Of a stretch of 64,000 nucleotides of DNA, positions 9,238 to 18,926 are shown in pieces. Position numbers and translations under genes: made by a program. The stretch's first letter is position 1. Every line of letters begins with the position of its first letter. The notes under the pieces are model-generated. The model did not search any database. It saw nothing but the letters and a program-made list of their open reading frames with translations, and had not been told where the DNA came from. Origin of the DNA: Ectorhizobium quercum (GTDB lineage: Bacteria > Pseudomonadota > Alphaproteobacteria > Rhizobiales > Rhizobiaceae); contig NZ_JANFPI010000005.1 of assembly GCF_026552795.1 (NCBI RefSeq), positions 124,001 through 188,000 on the forward strand, written 5' to 3'.

Positions 9238-10505
9238 ACGGCGCGCCGCTCACCCGCTTCATCGCCGCAAGCGGCCTGACGAATCTCGCGGACGGGATCG
9301 CCACGATAGCCTGGGCGTGGACGGCTTCGCTCATCACCCGCGACCCGCTGCTGATCGCGCTGGTGGCGATCGCCCTGCGGCTGCCCTGGGCGATCTTCGC
9401 CCTGCCGGCCGGGATCATGACGGACAGGACCGACCGGCGGAAACTGATCCTGCGGATGGATGTGCTGCGCGCCGCGGCTTTCGGCGTCGCCGCACTGGTG
9501 CTCTGGGCGGCGACGCCCCTGCCCGCGCCGCCGGAAACCGGCCTCGCATCGCCATTGGCCTTCGCCGTTCTGACCCTGGCGGCTCTGGTCGTCGGCGCGG
9601 CCGAGGTCTTTCGCGACAACGCCGCCCAGACCATGCTTCCCGGGCTCGTCCCGCATGCGCGGCTCGAAGCGGCCAACGGCAGGCTGTGGAGCGTCGAACT
9701 GACGGGCAACGCCCTCGTCGGCCCGCCGCTCGGGGCGGCGATGATCGCGCTTGCGCTATCCCTGCCCTTTGCCGCCAACACGGTTTTCTATGCCACTGCG
9801 GCGCTGGTCGTGGCCGGCATCGCCGGAAACTTTCAGCCCGGCCGGACGACGGAACGGAACTGGCGTGCCGAACTGGCCGAGGGTATCGCCTTCCTGCGCG
9901 ACGCCCCGCTGCTGCGGCTGCTTGCCTGGCTGACCGGCTTCTGGAACCTGTTCTTCCAGATGGTGATGATCGCACTGATCCTGCATGTGCAGGACAATCT
10001 CGGCCTTTCCTCCGCCGCCTACGGGTTGATCCTCGCCGCCGGGGCCGTGGGCGGGATCGCCGGCGGGCTGCTGGGAGAGCGGATCGTGCGCCTTATAGGC
10101 CCTGGACCCGCCGCGCAATGGATGCTGCTCGCATCCGTTCCCGCTTTCATCGGCATTGCGCTGGCGCCCGGCGCCGTGTCGCTGGCGATTGTCCTGGCGC
10201 TGTTCGAGTTTACGGGACTGGTCTGGAACACGGTGTCCGTCTCGACGCGCCAGCGGATGATTCCCGATCATCTCCTCGGCCGGGTCAACAGCGTCTATCG
10301 CCTGCTGGCCTGGGGAATGATGCCGCTCGGTCTGCTGCTGTCGGGACTGATCGTCCGCGGGCTGGACGGGATGGTGCCGCGCGAGACGGCTCTGGTCGCG
10401 CCCTTCTGGGTCGCGGCGGCCGGCATCCTGCTCGTCGCGCTGGCCGGCTGGCGTGCGCTCGGGGTCGGATTTGCCCGCCATGCGGGAGAGACCGAGGGCC
10501 CATGA
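9234..10505 (+). CDS. MFS exporter (EntS/MFS_3-like), SoxR-regulated
   Basis: A 423-aa membrane protein with about twelve hydrophobic segments. It has the MFS motif A variant GIMTDRTDRRKL between helices 2 and 3 and the pattern of the MFS_3/enterobactin-exporter-like group (DNAAQTMLPGLV, LEAANGRLWSVE). It probably exports small toxic or redox-active molecules. The ATG at 9234 gives the normal first helix (FIAASGLTNLADGIA). A GTG at 9153 would place translation on the promoter -10 and is rejected. Divergence from soxR across a SoxR box makes it the likely direct target. The substrate is unknown. Confidence 0.88.
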   Translation: MNGAPLTRFIAASGLTNLADGIATIAWAWTASLITRDPLLIALVAIALRLPWAIFALPAGIMTDRTDRRKLILRMDVLRAAAFGVAALVLWAATPLPAPPETGLASPLAFAVLTLAALVVGAAEVFRDNAAQTMLPGLVPHARLEAANGRLWSVELTGNALVGPPLGAAMIALALSLPFAANTVFYATAALVVAGIAGNFQPGRTTERNWRAELAEGIAFLRDAPLLRLLAWLTGFWNLFFQMVMIALILHVQDNLGLSSAAYGLILAAGAVGGIAGGLLGERIVRLIGPGPAAQWMLLASVPAFIGIALAPGAVSLAIVLALFEFTGLVWNTVSVSTRQRMIPDHLLGRVNSVYRLLAWGMMPLGLLLSGLIVRGLDGMVPRETALVAPFWVAAAGILLVALAGWRALGVGFARHAGETEGP

Positions 10506-10552
10506 CGGCCGGCGCTGCCGGATATTTCGGCGTGAGCGGAGCGGTGCGCCGC

Positions 10553-11161
10553 TCAGTTGCGGGCGTTTCTCGGGGCCGGGCCGGAATCGAAGCCGATATA
10601 GACCTTGGCGTTCTGCGCCGAACTGGCCGGGATCGTCACGTCGGGCTTCTGGAACAGGAACTGGCCGGACAGGGAATCCGCCGGTATGGCGGCCGGATAG
10701 GAGACGAGCTGCGAATAGATCTGCTCTTCCAACTGCATGGCGTTGGTCTCGGTGACGGTGATGCGGACTGGCAGCGAAACCGTGGAGGCCGACCCGGCGG
10801 GACCCGCGACGATCCGGCCCTGCGCCAGGACGTTGATGGTCATCTGGTTGCCGTCCGTCGTACAGGAGCGTGTCGTATCCGCGAAGGCCGCCTGGTAGAC
10901 GAGCTTCGTCGGATCGCCGTCGCCGCCCCGGGCATAGACGCGATGGGAGGCCGTTGCGTCGCGCATGAAGATCTGCGGGCACGTCGCCTGAACCACGACG
11001 GAATTGACGGACGCTCCCTGCCGGAGGTCCGACGCCTGCCCCTGCGGGGCCGTATCGGAAAGGGAGGAGGAGGAATTACAGCCTGCCAGAAGGCCGAGAA
11101 GCGTAAAGGAAACCACTGCGCACGATACTTTGGACAACACGGAAACCCGACCCTTTAGCAT
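10553..11161 (-). CDS. Conserved rhizobial lipoprotein, function unknown
   Basis: A 202-aa protein with a lipoprotein signal: a hydrophobic stretch SFTLLGLLAGC whose lipobox Cys is near residue 28. The mature part begins NSSSSLSDTAPQGQ and is otherwise soluble and beta-rich (VSLPVRITVTETNAM). It contains two further cysteines, in ATCPQIF and SCTTDG, which might form a disulfide. It is probably anchored in the outer membrane facing the periplasm. I do not recognise a named family with known function. It is divergent from thrC across a 179-bp spacer. Confidence 0.8.
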   Translation of the reverse strand: MLKGRVSVLSKVSCAVVSFTLLGLLAGCNSSSSLSDTAPQGQASDLRQGASVNSVVVQATCPQIFMRDATASHRVYARGGDGDPTKLVYQAAFADTTRSCTTDGNQMTINVLAQGRIVAGPAGSASTVSLPVRITVTETNAMQLEEQIYSQLVSYPAAIPADSLSGQFLFQKPDVTIPASSAQNAKVYIGFDSGPAPRNARN

Positions 11162-11340
11162 TCAGGCGTCACCCGCCTGTCACATCCGACGTTACGGGCC
11201 TTTCCTGACCCATGCCGATGGTCTATATCAGCGGCGCACTGAAAAATCGAGGGTAAGCCGCACGAAGGTTCCATTTTCGCCGGGGAGTGTGAAAATCGAG
11301 GCCGGGCCGGTTTCCTCCGCCAAAAATTCGGGAAGACGCC

Positions 11341-12741
11341 GTGGATTATATTTCGACCAGGGGCGAGGCACCTGTCCTCTCATTTTCGGACGCATTGCTG
11401 GCGGGGCTGGCCCGCGACGGGGGCCTCTACGTTCCCCGCGAATGGCCGCAGTTCACGAAACGCGAGATCCGCGCGCTGCGCGGCAAGTCCTATCAGGACA
11501 TCGCCTTCACCGTGCTGTCACCCTTCGTCGGCGACGAGATCGCGCCGGAAAAATTCCGCGCGATGATCGACGAGGCCTATGCCACCTTCCGCCATCCGGC
11601 GGTGGTGCCGCTCGTCCAGACCGGGCCGAATTCCTTCATTCTCGAGCTGTTCCACGGCACGACGCTCGCCTTCAAGGACGTGGCGATGCAGCTTCTCGCC
11701 CGGCTCATGGACCATGCGCTGGAAAAGAACGGCGCGCGCGCGACCATCGTCGGCGCGACCTCCGGCGACACCGGCGGCGCGGCTATCGACGCCTTTGCCG
11801 GCCGTTCACGCACCGATGTCTTCATCCTCTTCCCGGAGGGCAAGGTCTCGCCGGTGCAGCAGCGCCAGATGACCACGACCGCCGCCGAAAACGTCCATGC
11901 GCTGGCCGTAAAGGGCAATTTCGACGATTGCCAGAACCTGGTGAAAGCCATGTTCAACGACGGGGCCTTCCGCGACCGCGTCCGCCTGTCCGGCGTCAAC
12001 TCGATCAACTGGGCGCGGATCATGGCCCAGATCGTCTATTACTTCACCTCGGCCCTCGCGCTCGGCGCGCCGGACCGCAAGGTCTCCTACACCGTGCCGA
12101 CCGGCAATTTCGGCGACATCTTCGCCGGCTATGCGGCAAAGCGCATGGGCCTTCCCATCGGCAGGCTGGTGATCGCCACCAACGAGAACGACATTCTCGC
12201 CCGCACGCTGAGAACCGGGCGCTACGAAATGAAATCGGTGAAGGCCACCACCTCGCCCTCGATGGACATCCAGATCTCGTCCAACTTCGAGCGCCTGCTG
12301 TTCGAAACGTCGGGGCGCGACGCCGCCGGCGTCCGCGCCGCGATGGCCGGCCTCAAGCAATCCGGCAGCTTCGAGATCGAGCCCGGCACGCTGAAGGCCA
12401 TCCGCCGCGACTTCCGCGCCGCCCGGGCCAGCGAGAAGCAGGTGGCGGAGACGATCCGCACCACGCTTGCCGACGCCGGCTATCTTGCCGATCCACATAC
12501 GGCCATCGGCCTGTTCGTGGCGAAGAAGTTCGAAAAGCCGGACAGCCCGATGGTGACGCTTTCGACCGCCCATCCCGCCAAGTTCCCGGCCGCCGTCAGG
12601 AAGGCGAGCGGCGTCGATCCGGGCCTGCCCGTCTGGCTCGGCGACCTCATGGAACGGCCGGAACGGTTCGACATTCTCGACAACGACATCCGCAGCGTCG
12701 AAACCCATATCGGCGGTCTGACACGAGCAGGACGAAACTGA
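11341..12741 (+). CDS. thrC: Threonine synthase
   Basis: This enzyme converts O-phospho-L-homoserine to L-threonine with PLP. It has 466 aa, the length of the long bacterial/fungal ThrC class. The PLP-binding Lys is near residue 112 in FHGTTLAFKD, and the phosphate-binding ATSGDTGGAA follows. The N-terminal MDYISTRG matches the family, so the GTG start is accepted despite being non-ATG. The stop overlaps the next ATG in TGATG, coupling it to the M16 peptidase as in many rhizobia. Homoserine kinase (thrB) lies about 10 kb away on the other strand. Confidence 0.97.
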   Translation: MDYISTRGEAPVLSFSDALLAGLARDGGLYVPREWPQFTKREIRALRGKSYQDIAFTVLSPFVGDEIAPEKFRAMIDEAYATFRHPAVVPLVQTGPNSFILELFHGTTLAFKDVAMQLLARLMDHALEKNGARATIVGATSGDTGGAAIDAFAGRSRTDVFILFPEGKVSPVQQRQMTTTAAENVHALAVKGNFDDCQNLVKAMFNDGAFRDRVRLSGVNSINWARIMAQIVYYFTSALALGAPDRKVSYTVPTGNFGDIFAGYAAKRMGLPIGRLVIATNENDILARTLRTGRYEMKSVKATTSPSMDIQISSNFERLLFETSGRDAAGVRAAMAGLKQSGSFEIEPGTLKAIRRDFRAARASEKQVAETIRTTLADAGYLADPHTAIGLFVAKKFEKPDSPMVTLSTAHPAKFPAAVRKASGVDPGLPVWLGDLMERPERFDILDNDIRSVETHIGGLTRAGRN

Positions 12742-14042
12742 TGGACCAGGCAACCGCTGCGAACCCGAACATCAACTGTACGCGCCTTCCCTCCGGCCTG
12801 ACGGTCGTGACCGAGCGGATGCCGCATCTGGAAAGCGCGGCGCTCGGTGTGTGGGTGCGATCCGGCTCGCGCGACGAGACGGCGAACGAGCACGGGCTCG
12901 CCCATCTTCTCGAACACATGGCCTTCAAGGGAACGAAGCGGCGCAACGCCCGGCAGATCGCCGAGGAGATCGAGAACGCCGGCGGCGAACTCAATGCCGC
13001 CACCTCGACGGAAACCACCTCCTATTATGCCCGCGTGCTGAAGGAGGACGTGCCGCTCGCCGTCGACATCCTCGCCGACATCCTGACCGAATCGACCTTC
13101 GACGAGGACGAACTCGTCCGCGAGAAGAACGTCATCCTCCAGGAAATCGGCGCCGCCGACGACATGCCCGACGACGTGGTGTTCGACCATTTCTCGGCGA
13201 CGGCCTTCAAGGACCAGACGCTTGGCCGCTCCATCCTCGGAACGCCGGAGACGGTCAACGGCTTCACGACCGGCGACCTGCGCGCCTATCTTTCCCGCAA
13301 CTACACGACCGACCGGATGTATGTCGTCGGCGCCGGCGCCATCGATCACGACGCCTTCGTCCGGCAGGTCGAGGAGCGGTTCGCCGCCCTGCCGACCGGG
13401 ACGGACGCCACGGCCGAGATCGAGAAGGCGCGCTACACCGGCGGCGACAGCCGCGAGGAGCGCGACCTGATGGACGCGCAGGTGCTGATCGGCTTCGAGG
13501 GCATCGCCTACCACGCGCGCGACTTCTACGCCTCGCAGATCCTCGCCAACATCCTTGGCGGCGGCATGTCCTCCCGGCTCTTCCAGGAAGTGCGGGAAAA
13601 ACGCGGCCTGTGCTATTCGGTCTACGCCTTCCACTGGTCCTTCTCGGACAGCGGCATCTTCGGCGTCCATGCCGCCACGGGCGAGGACGACCTGGCCGAG
13701 CTGGTCGAGGTGATCGCCGTCGAACTGGCGCGCGCCGCCGACAGCATCGGCCAGGAAGAGATCGACCGCGCCCGCGCTCAGACCCGCGCCCAACTTCTGA
13801 TGGCGCAGGAAAGCCCCGTTGCCCGGGCCGGGCAGATCGCCCGGCAGGCGATCCTCTACGGCCGCACCATCCCCAACCAGGAAATCCTCGACCGGCTGGC
13901 CGCGATCACGCCCGACCGGCTGACGGATCTGGCCGGACGGCTGTTCTTCTCGGGCAACCCGACGGTCTCCGCCATCGGGCCGCTCGGCAAACTGGCGGGA
14001 CCGTCCGATATACTCTCTTCACTTTCGCGCGCGAAAGCGTAA
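12741..14042 (+). CDS. M16-family zinc peptidase (processing-peptidase-like)
   Basis: A 433-aa single-chain insulinase/MPP-beta-like protein. The inverted zinc motif HLLEH is at 55-59 with the distal Glu in the helix near ENVILQEI-type sequence at about 130-137, so the site looks complete. The C-terminal half holds the second M16 fold, with GGGMSSRLFQEVREKRGL, the conserved substrate-binding loop. Alphaproteobacterial homologues are relatives of mitochondrial processing peptidase. Translation is coupled to thrC through TGATG. The physiological substrate is unknown. Confidence 0.93.
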   Translation: MDQATAANPNINCTRLPSGLTVVTERMPHLESAALGVWVRSGSRDETANEHGLAHLLEHMAFKGTKRRNARQIAEEIENAGGELNAATSTETTSYYARVLKEDVPLAVDILADILTESTFDEDELVREKNVILQEIGAADDMPDDVVFDHFSATAFKDQTLGRSILGTPETVNGFTTGDLRAYLSRNYTTDRMYVVGAGAIDHDAFVRQVEERFAALPTGTDATAEIEKARYTGGDSREERDLMDAQVLIGFEGIAYHARDFYASQILANILGGGMSSRLFQEVREKRGLCYSVYAFHWSFSDSGIFGVHAATGEDDLAELVEVIAVELARAADSIGQEEIDRARAQTRAQLLMAQESPVARAGQIARQAILYGRTIPNQEILDRLAAITPDRLTDLAGRLFFSGNPTVSAIGPLGKLAGPSDILSSLSRAKA

Positions 14043-14143
14043 TTTCAGGCCAAGGCGCGCTCGAAGAAGCCGCGAGTCAAATCTATGCAGTGCCTGCCGC
14101 GCATCCAGAACCGCGAGCGGTGCGGCAGCGGGAGGTTGGATGA

Positions 14144-14758
14144 ATGGCGAGATCGGTCTTCCGCTTTCTGTCGCGGCAGCCGGACTATCCTGAACTCGCA
14201 GACGGCACCCTTGTCCTGCGGTTGCCCGATTACGGCGACTTCAGGCAATGGCACCGTCTACGCCACGCCAGCCGTGCCTTCCTCCAGCCCTGGGAGCCGA
14301 CATGGCGCAGCGACGAACTGACCGAGGCCAGTTTCCGCGTGCGCGTCAGCCGCAACCGGCAGGAATACGCCTCCGGGCTTTCCGTACCGCTCTTCATCTT
14401 CGACAGCCGCGACATGACGCTGCTCGGCGGCATCACCATCGGCCATATCCGCAAGGGCGCGGCGCAGAATTGCATGATCGGATACTGGATGGGTGCGGTT
14501 CATGCGGGCAAAGGTCATATGTTCGCCGCAGTTCGGCTCGTAATACCTTACATCTTCGAGGGTCTCCGGTTGCACAGGATCGAAGCAGCCTGTATTCCGG
14601 ATAACGAAAGAAGCATAAGACTTTTGGAGAAGTCTGGTTTCGAACGGGAAGGTCTTTTGCGCAAATATCTGAAAATAAACGGCGAGTGGCGCGACCACCT
14701 GATGTTTTCCCTGATTGCGGAAAACGACCGCCAAGACGGGCGAAGCGCCTCCTCATGA
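14144..14758 (+). CDS. GNAT N-acetyltransferase (RimJ/RimL-like)
   Basis: A 204-aa GNAT protein. The fold elements are visible: LVLRLPDYGDF at the N-terminus, IGYWMGAVHAGKGHM as the acetyl-CoA pyrophosphate loop, and RIEAACIPDNERSIRLLEKSGFEREG in the last third, the signature of ribosomal-protein-alanine acetyltransferase relatives. The likely activity is N-terminal or small-molecule acetylation. The acetyl-CoA loop departs from a strict Q/RxxGxG/A. Its TGA overlaps the ATG of the next gene in ATGA, so the acetyltransferase and the cyclic-di-GMP protein are probably co-translated. Confidence 0.9.
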   Translation: MARSVFRFLSRQPDYPELADGTLVLRLPDYGDFRQWHRLRHASRAFLQPWEPTWRSDELTEASFRVRVSRNRQEYASGLSVPLFIFDSRDMTLLGGITIGHIRKGAAQNCMIGYWMGAVHAGKGHMFAAVRLVIPYIFEGLRLHRIEAACIPDNERSIRLLEKSGFEREGLLRKYLKINGEWRDHLMFSLIAENDRQDGRSASS

Positions 14759-17670
14759 TGGCGCGTCGGTTTCAGGCCGCCCTGAACGGCAGGGGCCTTG
14801 CGGCCCTCTTCCTGCTGGCCGCAGCCCTCGTCATGGCGCTTGCCGCCGCGCGCCCGGCATTCGCCGTGGAGCCGGTGAAGATTTCGCGCGAGGACACCGC
14901 GCTGAACCTGACGGCGACCACCGAGGTCTATGCCAACCAGGGCGAGGCGTTCCAGGTCTCCACCGCCGCCGGCGCCGACGGCATCCGTCGCCGCATCGAG
15001 GTGCGCTCGGCGACAGAGGACCATCACGGCGACTGGGCCGTCTTCGCGCTCGCCAACGTTTCCGACGAGCAGCTCGAACGGGTGATCGTCGCGCCGCATT
15101 TCCGTCTCGTCGGCTCGAAACTGTTCTGGCCGGACCTCGGCTCGCAGCGCGTCAGCGCCATCACCCCGTCCGAGGGCTTCGCGCTCGACCGGCTGCCCAG
15201 CCCCGATTCCGATGTGTTCCGCATCACGCTGAACCCCGGCTCCGTCATCACCTTCGTCGCCGAACTGTCCTCGCCCGACCTGCCGCAGCTCTACCTGTGG
15301 GAGCCTGACGCCTACAAGGACACGGTTAACTCGCTCACGCTCTATCGCGGCATCGTGCTGGGCATTTCCGGCCTTCTGGCCATGTTCCTGACGATCCTCT
15401 TCGTCGTGAAGGGCACCTCCATGCTGCCGGCCGCCGCGGCGCTGGCATGGGCAGTGCTGGCCTATGTCTGCATCGACTTCGGCTTTCTCGAAAAGCTCAT
15501 CAGCATCACCTCCGGCGACCAGAAGATATGGCGGGCCTCGGCCGAGGTGGCGCTGGCCTCCAGCCTGGTGATCCTGCTCTTCACCTATCTGAACCTGAAC
15601 CGCTGGCACACGCATCTTTCCTACGTCACCTTCGCGTGGATCATCGGGCTGGCGCTGCTGTTCGGCGTGGCAATCTACGACCCGTCCATCGCCGCCGGCA
15701 TCGCGCGCCTGTCCTTCGCGCTGACGGCCACCGCCGGCATCGTGCTGATCGTCTATCTCGGTTTCAACCGCTACGACCGCGCCATCCTGCTGGTGCCGGC
15801 CTGGGCGCTCATCCTCGTGTGGCTGTTCGGCGCCTGGCTGACGGTGACGGGCCGGCTCGACAACGACATCATCCAGCCGGCGCTCGGCGGCGGCCTCGTG
15901 CTGATCGTGCTGCTCATCGGCTTCACCGTGATGCAGCACGCGTTTGCCGGCGGCGCCTATTCGCAGGGGCTGTTCTCCGATCTCGAGCGGCAGGCGCTGG
16001 CGCTGACCGGCTCCGGCGACACCGTGTTCGACTGGGACGTGGCGCGTGACCGGGTGGTGACGACGCCGGACATTTCCGGCCGCCTCGGCCTGGAGCCCGG
16101 CACCATGCACGGCCCCGTGCGCAACTGGGTGCCGCGCCTTCACCCCGACGACCGCGACCGCTTCCGCGCCACGCTGGACGTGCTGCTGGAACACCGCAAG
16201 GGCCGGCTCAACCACGAATTCCGCATCCGCGCCGAGGACGGCCATTTCCACTGGCTGAAGATCCGCGCCCGGCCGGTGGTCGGCGCAACCGGCGAGGTCA
16301 TCCGCTGCGTCGGCACCATCATCGACGTGACCGAGCAGAAGAACTCCATCGACCGGCTGCTGGCCGATGCGCTGCACGACAACCTGACCGGCCTGCCGAA
16401 CCGCCAGCTCTTCCTCGACCGCCTGCAATCGGTCATCGCCATCGCTCCGTCGAGCGGCGTCAAGCCGACCGTCATGTCCATCGACATCGACCGCTACAAG
16501 CACGTCAACGACGCGCTCGGCATCGCGGCGGGCGACAATATCCTGATCGCGCTGACGCGCCGCCTGCGCCGCCTGCTGCGCCCGCAGGACACGCTGGCCC
16601 GGCTTTCCGGCGACCAGTTCGGCCTGATCCTCGTATCGGAAAACGACCCCGTGAAGGTCGCGGATTTCGCCGACGCGATCTCCAAGGCGATCATGGTGCC
16701 GATCAACTTCGCCGGCCGCGAGATCATCCTGACGGCCTCCATCGGGCTAGCCTCCTTCGTCGACCAGCAGGCGCATGCCAGCGACCTTCTGGCCGATGCG
16801 GAACTGGCCATGTACCGTGCCAAGCGGGCCGGCGGAAACCGGGTGGAGCCGTTCCGCCCGGCCTTCCGCAACACCGGCGCCGACCGTCTCCAGCTCGAGA
16901 CCGACCTGCGGCGCGCGCTCGACCGGCGCGAACTGTCGATGGTCTACCAGCCGATCATCCGCCTTTCGGACGGCGAGATCGCCGGTTTCGAGGCGCTGAT
17001 GCGCTGGGAACACCCCAAGCGCGGCCAGATCCCGCCGATCGAATTCGTTCCGATCGCCGAACTGTCCGGCATGATCGGCGCGCTCGGCGCCTTCGCCCTG
17101 GAACGGGCCTGCACCGACCTGATGTCGTGGGAGAACCAGACCGGCGAACTGCCGATCTTCCTGTCGGTTAACGTTTCCAGCGCCCAGTTGCTCAACAGCG
17201 AACTGTGCACCGACGTGCGCTCGGCGCTGTCGAAGACCCAGTGCAAGCCCGAGCGGCTGAAGCTGGAGCTGACCGAAAGCGTGGTGATGGAAAACCCCGA
17301 ACAGGCCCGCCTCGTGCTCGACAAGCTCAAGGAAATGGGACTTTCCCTAGCGCTCGACGATTTCGGCACCGGCTATTCGTCGCTCGCCTATCTCACCCGC
17401 TTCCCCTTCGACACGATCAAGCTGGACAAGGCGCTGCTCAACGACGACATGGGCGAAAAGCGCGGCATCATGCTGCGTTCGGTGATTTCGATGGCGCGGG
17501 AAATGAAGATGCAGGTCGTGGCGGAAGGCATCGAGGCGCCCGAGGACGTGGCCGATCTCGCCCGCATGGGCTGCGACTACGGACAGAGCTTCCTGTTCGG
17601 CGCGCCGATGAGCCCGGATTCGATCCTCAGGCTTCTGAAGGAACGCTTCCTGCAACAGAAGCGCGCCTGA
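14755..17670 (+). CDS. Membrane 7TM-PAS-GGDEF(degenerate)-EAL c-di-GMP protein
   Basis: A 971-aa protein. It has a signal peptide (to about residue 38), a periplasmic domain to about 200, a seven-helix block to about 410 resembling 7TMR-DISM receptors, PAS at about 430-540, GGDEF at about 545-700 and EAL at about 710-960. The GGDEF motif is degraded to SGDQF (618-622), but the RxxD I-site is kept (RPQD, 609-612), so this domain probably binds rather than makes c-di-GMP. The EAL domain keeps EAL (746-748), ELTES and LDDFGTGYSS, so phosphodiesterase activity is expected. The first of two adjacent ATGs, at 14755, overlaps the acetyltransferase stop. Confidence 0.93.
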   Translation: MMARRFQAALNGRGLAALFLLAAALVMALAAARPAFAVEPVKISREDTALNLTATTEVYANQGEAFQVSTAAGADGIRRRIEVRSATEDHHGDWAVFALANVSDEQLERVIVAPHFRLVGSKLFWPDLGSQRVSAITPSEGFALDRLPSPDSDVFRITLNPGSVITFVAELSSPDLPQLYLWEPDAYKDTVNSLTLYRGIVLGISGLLAMFLTILFVVKGTSMLPAAAALAWAVLAYVCIDFGFLEKLISITSGDQKIWRASAEVALASSLVILLFTYLNLNRWHTHLSYVTFAWIIGLALLFGVAIYDPSIAAGIARLSFALTATAGIVLIVYLGFNRYDRAILLVPAWALILVWLFGAWLTVTGRLDNDIIQPALGGGLVLIVLLIGFTVMQHAFAGGAYSQGLFSDLERQALALTGSGDTVFDWDVARDRVVTTPDISGRLGLEPGTMHGPVRNWVPRLHPDDRDRFRATLDVLLEHRKGRLNHEFRIRAEDGHFHWLKIRARPVVGATGEVIRCVGTIIDVTEQKNSIDRLLADALHDNLTGLPNRQLFLDRLQSVIAIAPSSGVKPTVMSIDIDRYKHVNDALGIAAGDNILIALTRRLRRLLRPQDTLARLSGDQFGLILVSENDPVKVADFADAISKAIMVPINFAGREIILTASIGLASFVDQQAHASDLLADAELAMYRAKRAGGNRVEPFRPAFRNTGADRLQLETDLRRALDRRELSMVYQPIIRLSDGEIAGFEALMRWEHPKRGQIPPIEFVPIAELSGMIGALGAFALERACTDLMSWENQTGELPIFLSVNVSSAQLLNSELCTDVRSALSKTQCKPERLKLELTESVVMENPEQARLVLDKLKEMGLSLALDDFGTGYSSLAYLTRFPFDTIKLDKALLNDDMGEKRGIMLRSVISMAREMKMQVVAEGIEAPEDVADLARMGCDYGQSFLFGAPMSPDSILRLLKERFLQQKRA

Positions 17671-17781
17671 GCGCCGGCGCCGGTCGGGCTCTGTTGTCCT
17701 AGACGGGGCCGAGCTTCGCCCGGCTTCTTCCGGCTCCCGGCGGGCTGCTGTACGCCGCCCGCCATATTCAAATCCGATGCG

Positions 17782-18876
17782 TCATGCCGCCTGGACCGGC
17801 AGGGTCGCGGCATTCGCCTGCCCCTGCACGAGCTGGTGGATATATTCGAGCTTCGCCGTGACCGCCGGCGTCAGCACGAAGGGGTAGATGTCGCCCTCGC
17901 CCAGACTGCGCTGAATCGAATTGATGGCGACGGAGAGCGGCACCCAGGCGGCGACGAGCTGCGCGGCGCTGGTCGCCCGGTAAGGATCGAAGGCGACCTC
18001 GACGGCCATTTCCTCATGGCCGCGCGGATCGATGGCGATCCCGAAGGCATGGGCGGTTTCCAGCGTATCGGCGATGTGGAGATAATGCGCGAAGCATTCC
18101 GCGAAATCCTCCCAGGGATGGGTCGTCGCGTAGGAGGAGATATAGGTCTGCTGCCAGCCGAGCGGCGGGCCGTTTTCGTAATGATACTGGAGCGCGGCGG
18201 CGTAGTCCTGCCGCTCGTCGCCGAAGACGGCTCGGCATTCCTCCAGCCGTCCGACGTCGCGCACCAGTTTGTTCCAGATGAAATGGCCGACCTCGTGGCG
18301 GAAATGGCCGAGCATGGTGCGATAGGGCTCGTCCATGTTCTCCTTGGCGGCCACACGCACCGCGTCGTCGGCCTCGGCCGCACGGATGGCGATCCGCCCT
18401 TCGTCATGCAGCGTCATCGCCGCGACGGTGTTGCCGTTGTCGTCGATCTGGTCCTCCAGCAGGTCGAAGACCAGCCCGCCCTGCGGGTCCTCCATGCGCG
18501 TCGGATGCGGCAGGTTCAGCTTTAGGATCGAATAGAACAGGTGCCGCTGCGCCTGGCCGATGCGCCGCCAGCGGTCCAGCCCCTGCGGCGTATCCGTGTT
18601 GGGAACGAGACGGTTATGCCGGCAGGCGAGGCAGAAGCCGTCCGTTCCACCGACAGGCACCGTCCAGTTGCAGATATCGGCGGCGGCGTTGGCGCACATC
18701 AGAAGCGGCGCGGCCTGCGGCTCGTTCACCGGTCGCAAGGCCCCGTCATCGCCCTGTTCGAGCGCGTGCATTGCCAGACGCTCGGGAACAAAGCCGAGAT
18801 TGTGGCCGCAATTGACGCAGGACCGATTGTCGAAATGAATTGTATGACCGCAGGCATCGCAGGCGAACAATCTCAT
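17782..18876 (-). CDS. Zinc-ribbon putative metallopeptidase (DUF2248-like)
   Basis: A 364-aa cytoplasmic protein. The N-terminus has a treble-clef-like zinc ribbon (C6, C9, C20, C23), followed by a second Cys set near 61, 69, 82 and 85. The centre contains HEVGH at 194-198, a classical zincin motif, with PWEDFAECFAHYLH about 70 residues further on, which can supply the third ligand. The family is annotated as putative zinc-binding metallopeptidase in proteobacteria, with no characterised substrate known to me. The start at 18876 opens directly with the ribbon; upstream codons lie in a non-conserved leader. Confidence 0.88.
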   Translation of the reverse strand: MRLFACDACGHTIHFDNRSCVNCGHNLGFVPERLAMHALEQGDDGALRPVNEPQAAPLLMCANAAADICNWTVPVGGTDGFCLACRHNRLVPNTDTPQGLDRWRRIGQAQRHLFYSILKLNLPHPTRMEDPQGGLVFDLLEDQIDDNGNTVAAMTLHDEGRIAIRAAEADDAVRVAAKENMDEPYRTMLGHFRHEVGHFIWNKLVRDVGRLEECRAVFGDERQDYAAALQYHYENGPPLGWQQTYISSYATTHPWEDFAECFAHYLHIADTLETAHAFGIAIDPRGHEEMAVEVAFDPYRATSAAQLVAAWVPLSVAINSIQRSLGEGDIYPFVLTPAVTAKLEYIHQLVQGQANAATLPVQAA

Positions 18877-18926
18877 GGCGATCTCCAGTATCGAAGAAGA
18901 CGGAAATGAAACCGGAATACGGTAAC

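Noticed and set aside
8678..9781. Extended 367-codon reading of soxR
   Set aside because: The first 221 codons lie antisense to the MFS gene; the SoxR family length is 146 aa and the SoxR box lies right before the internal ATG.
14548..16503. 651-codon minus-strand frame opposite the GGDEF-EAL gene
   Set aside because: Shadow of a well-supported gene with typical low-complexity composition.
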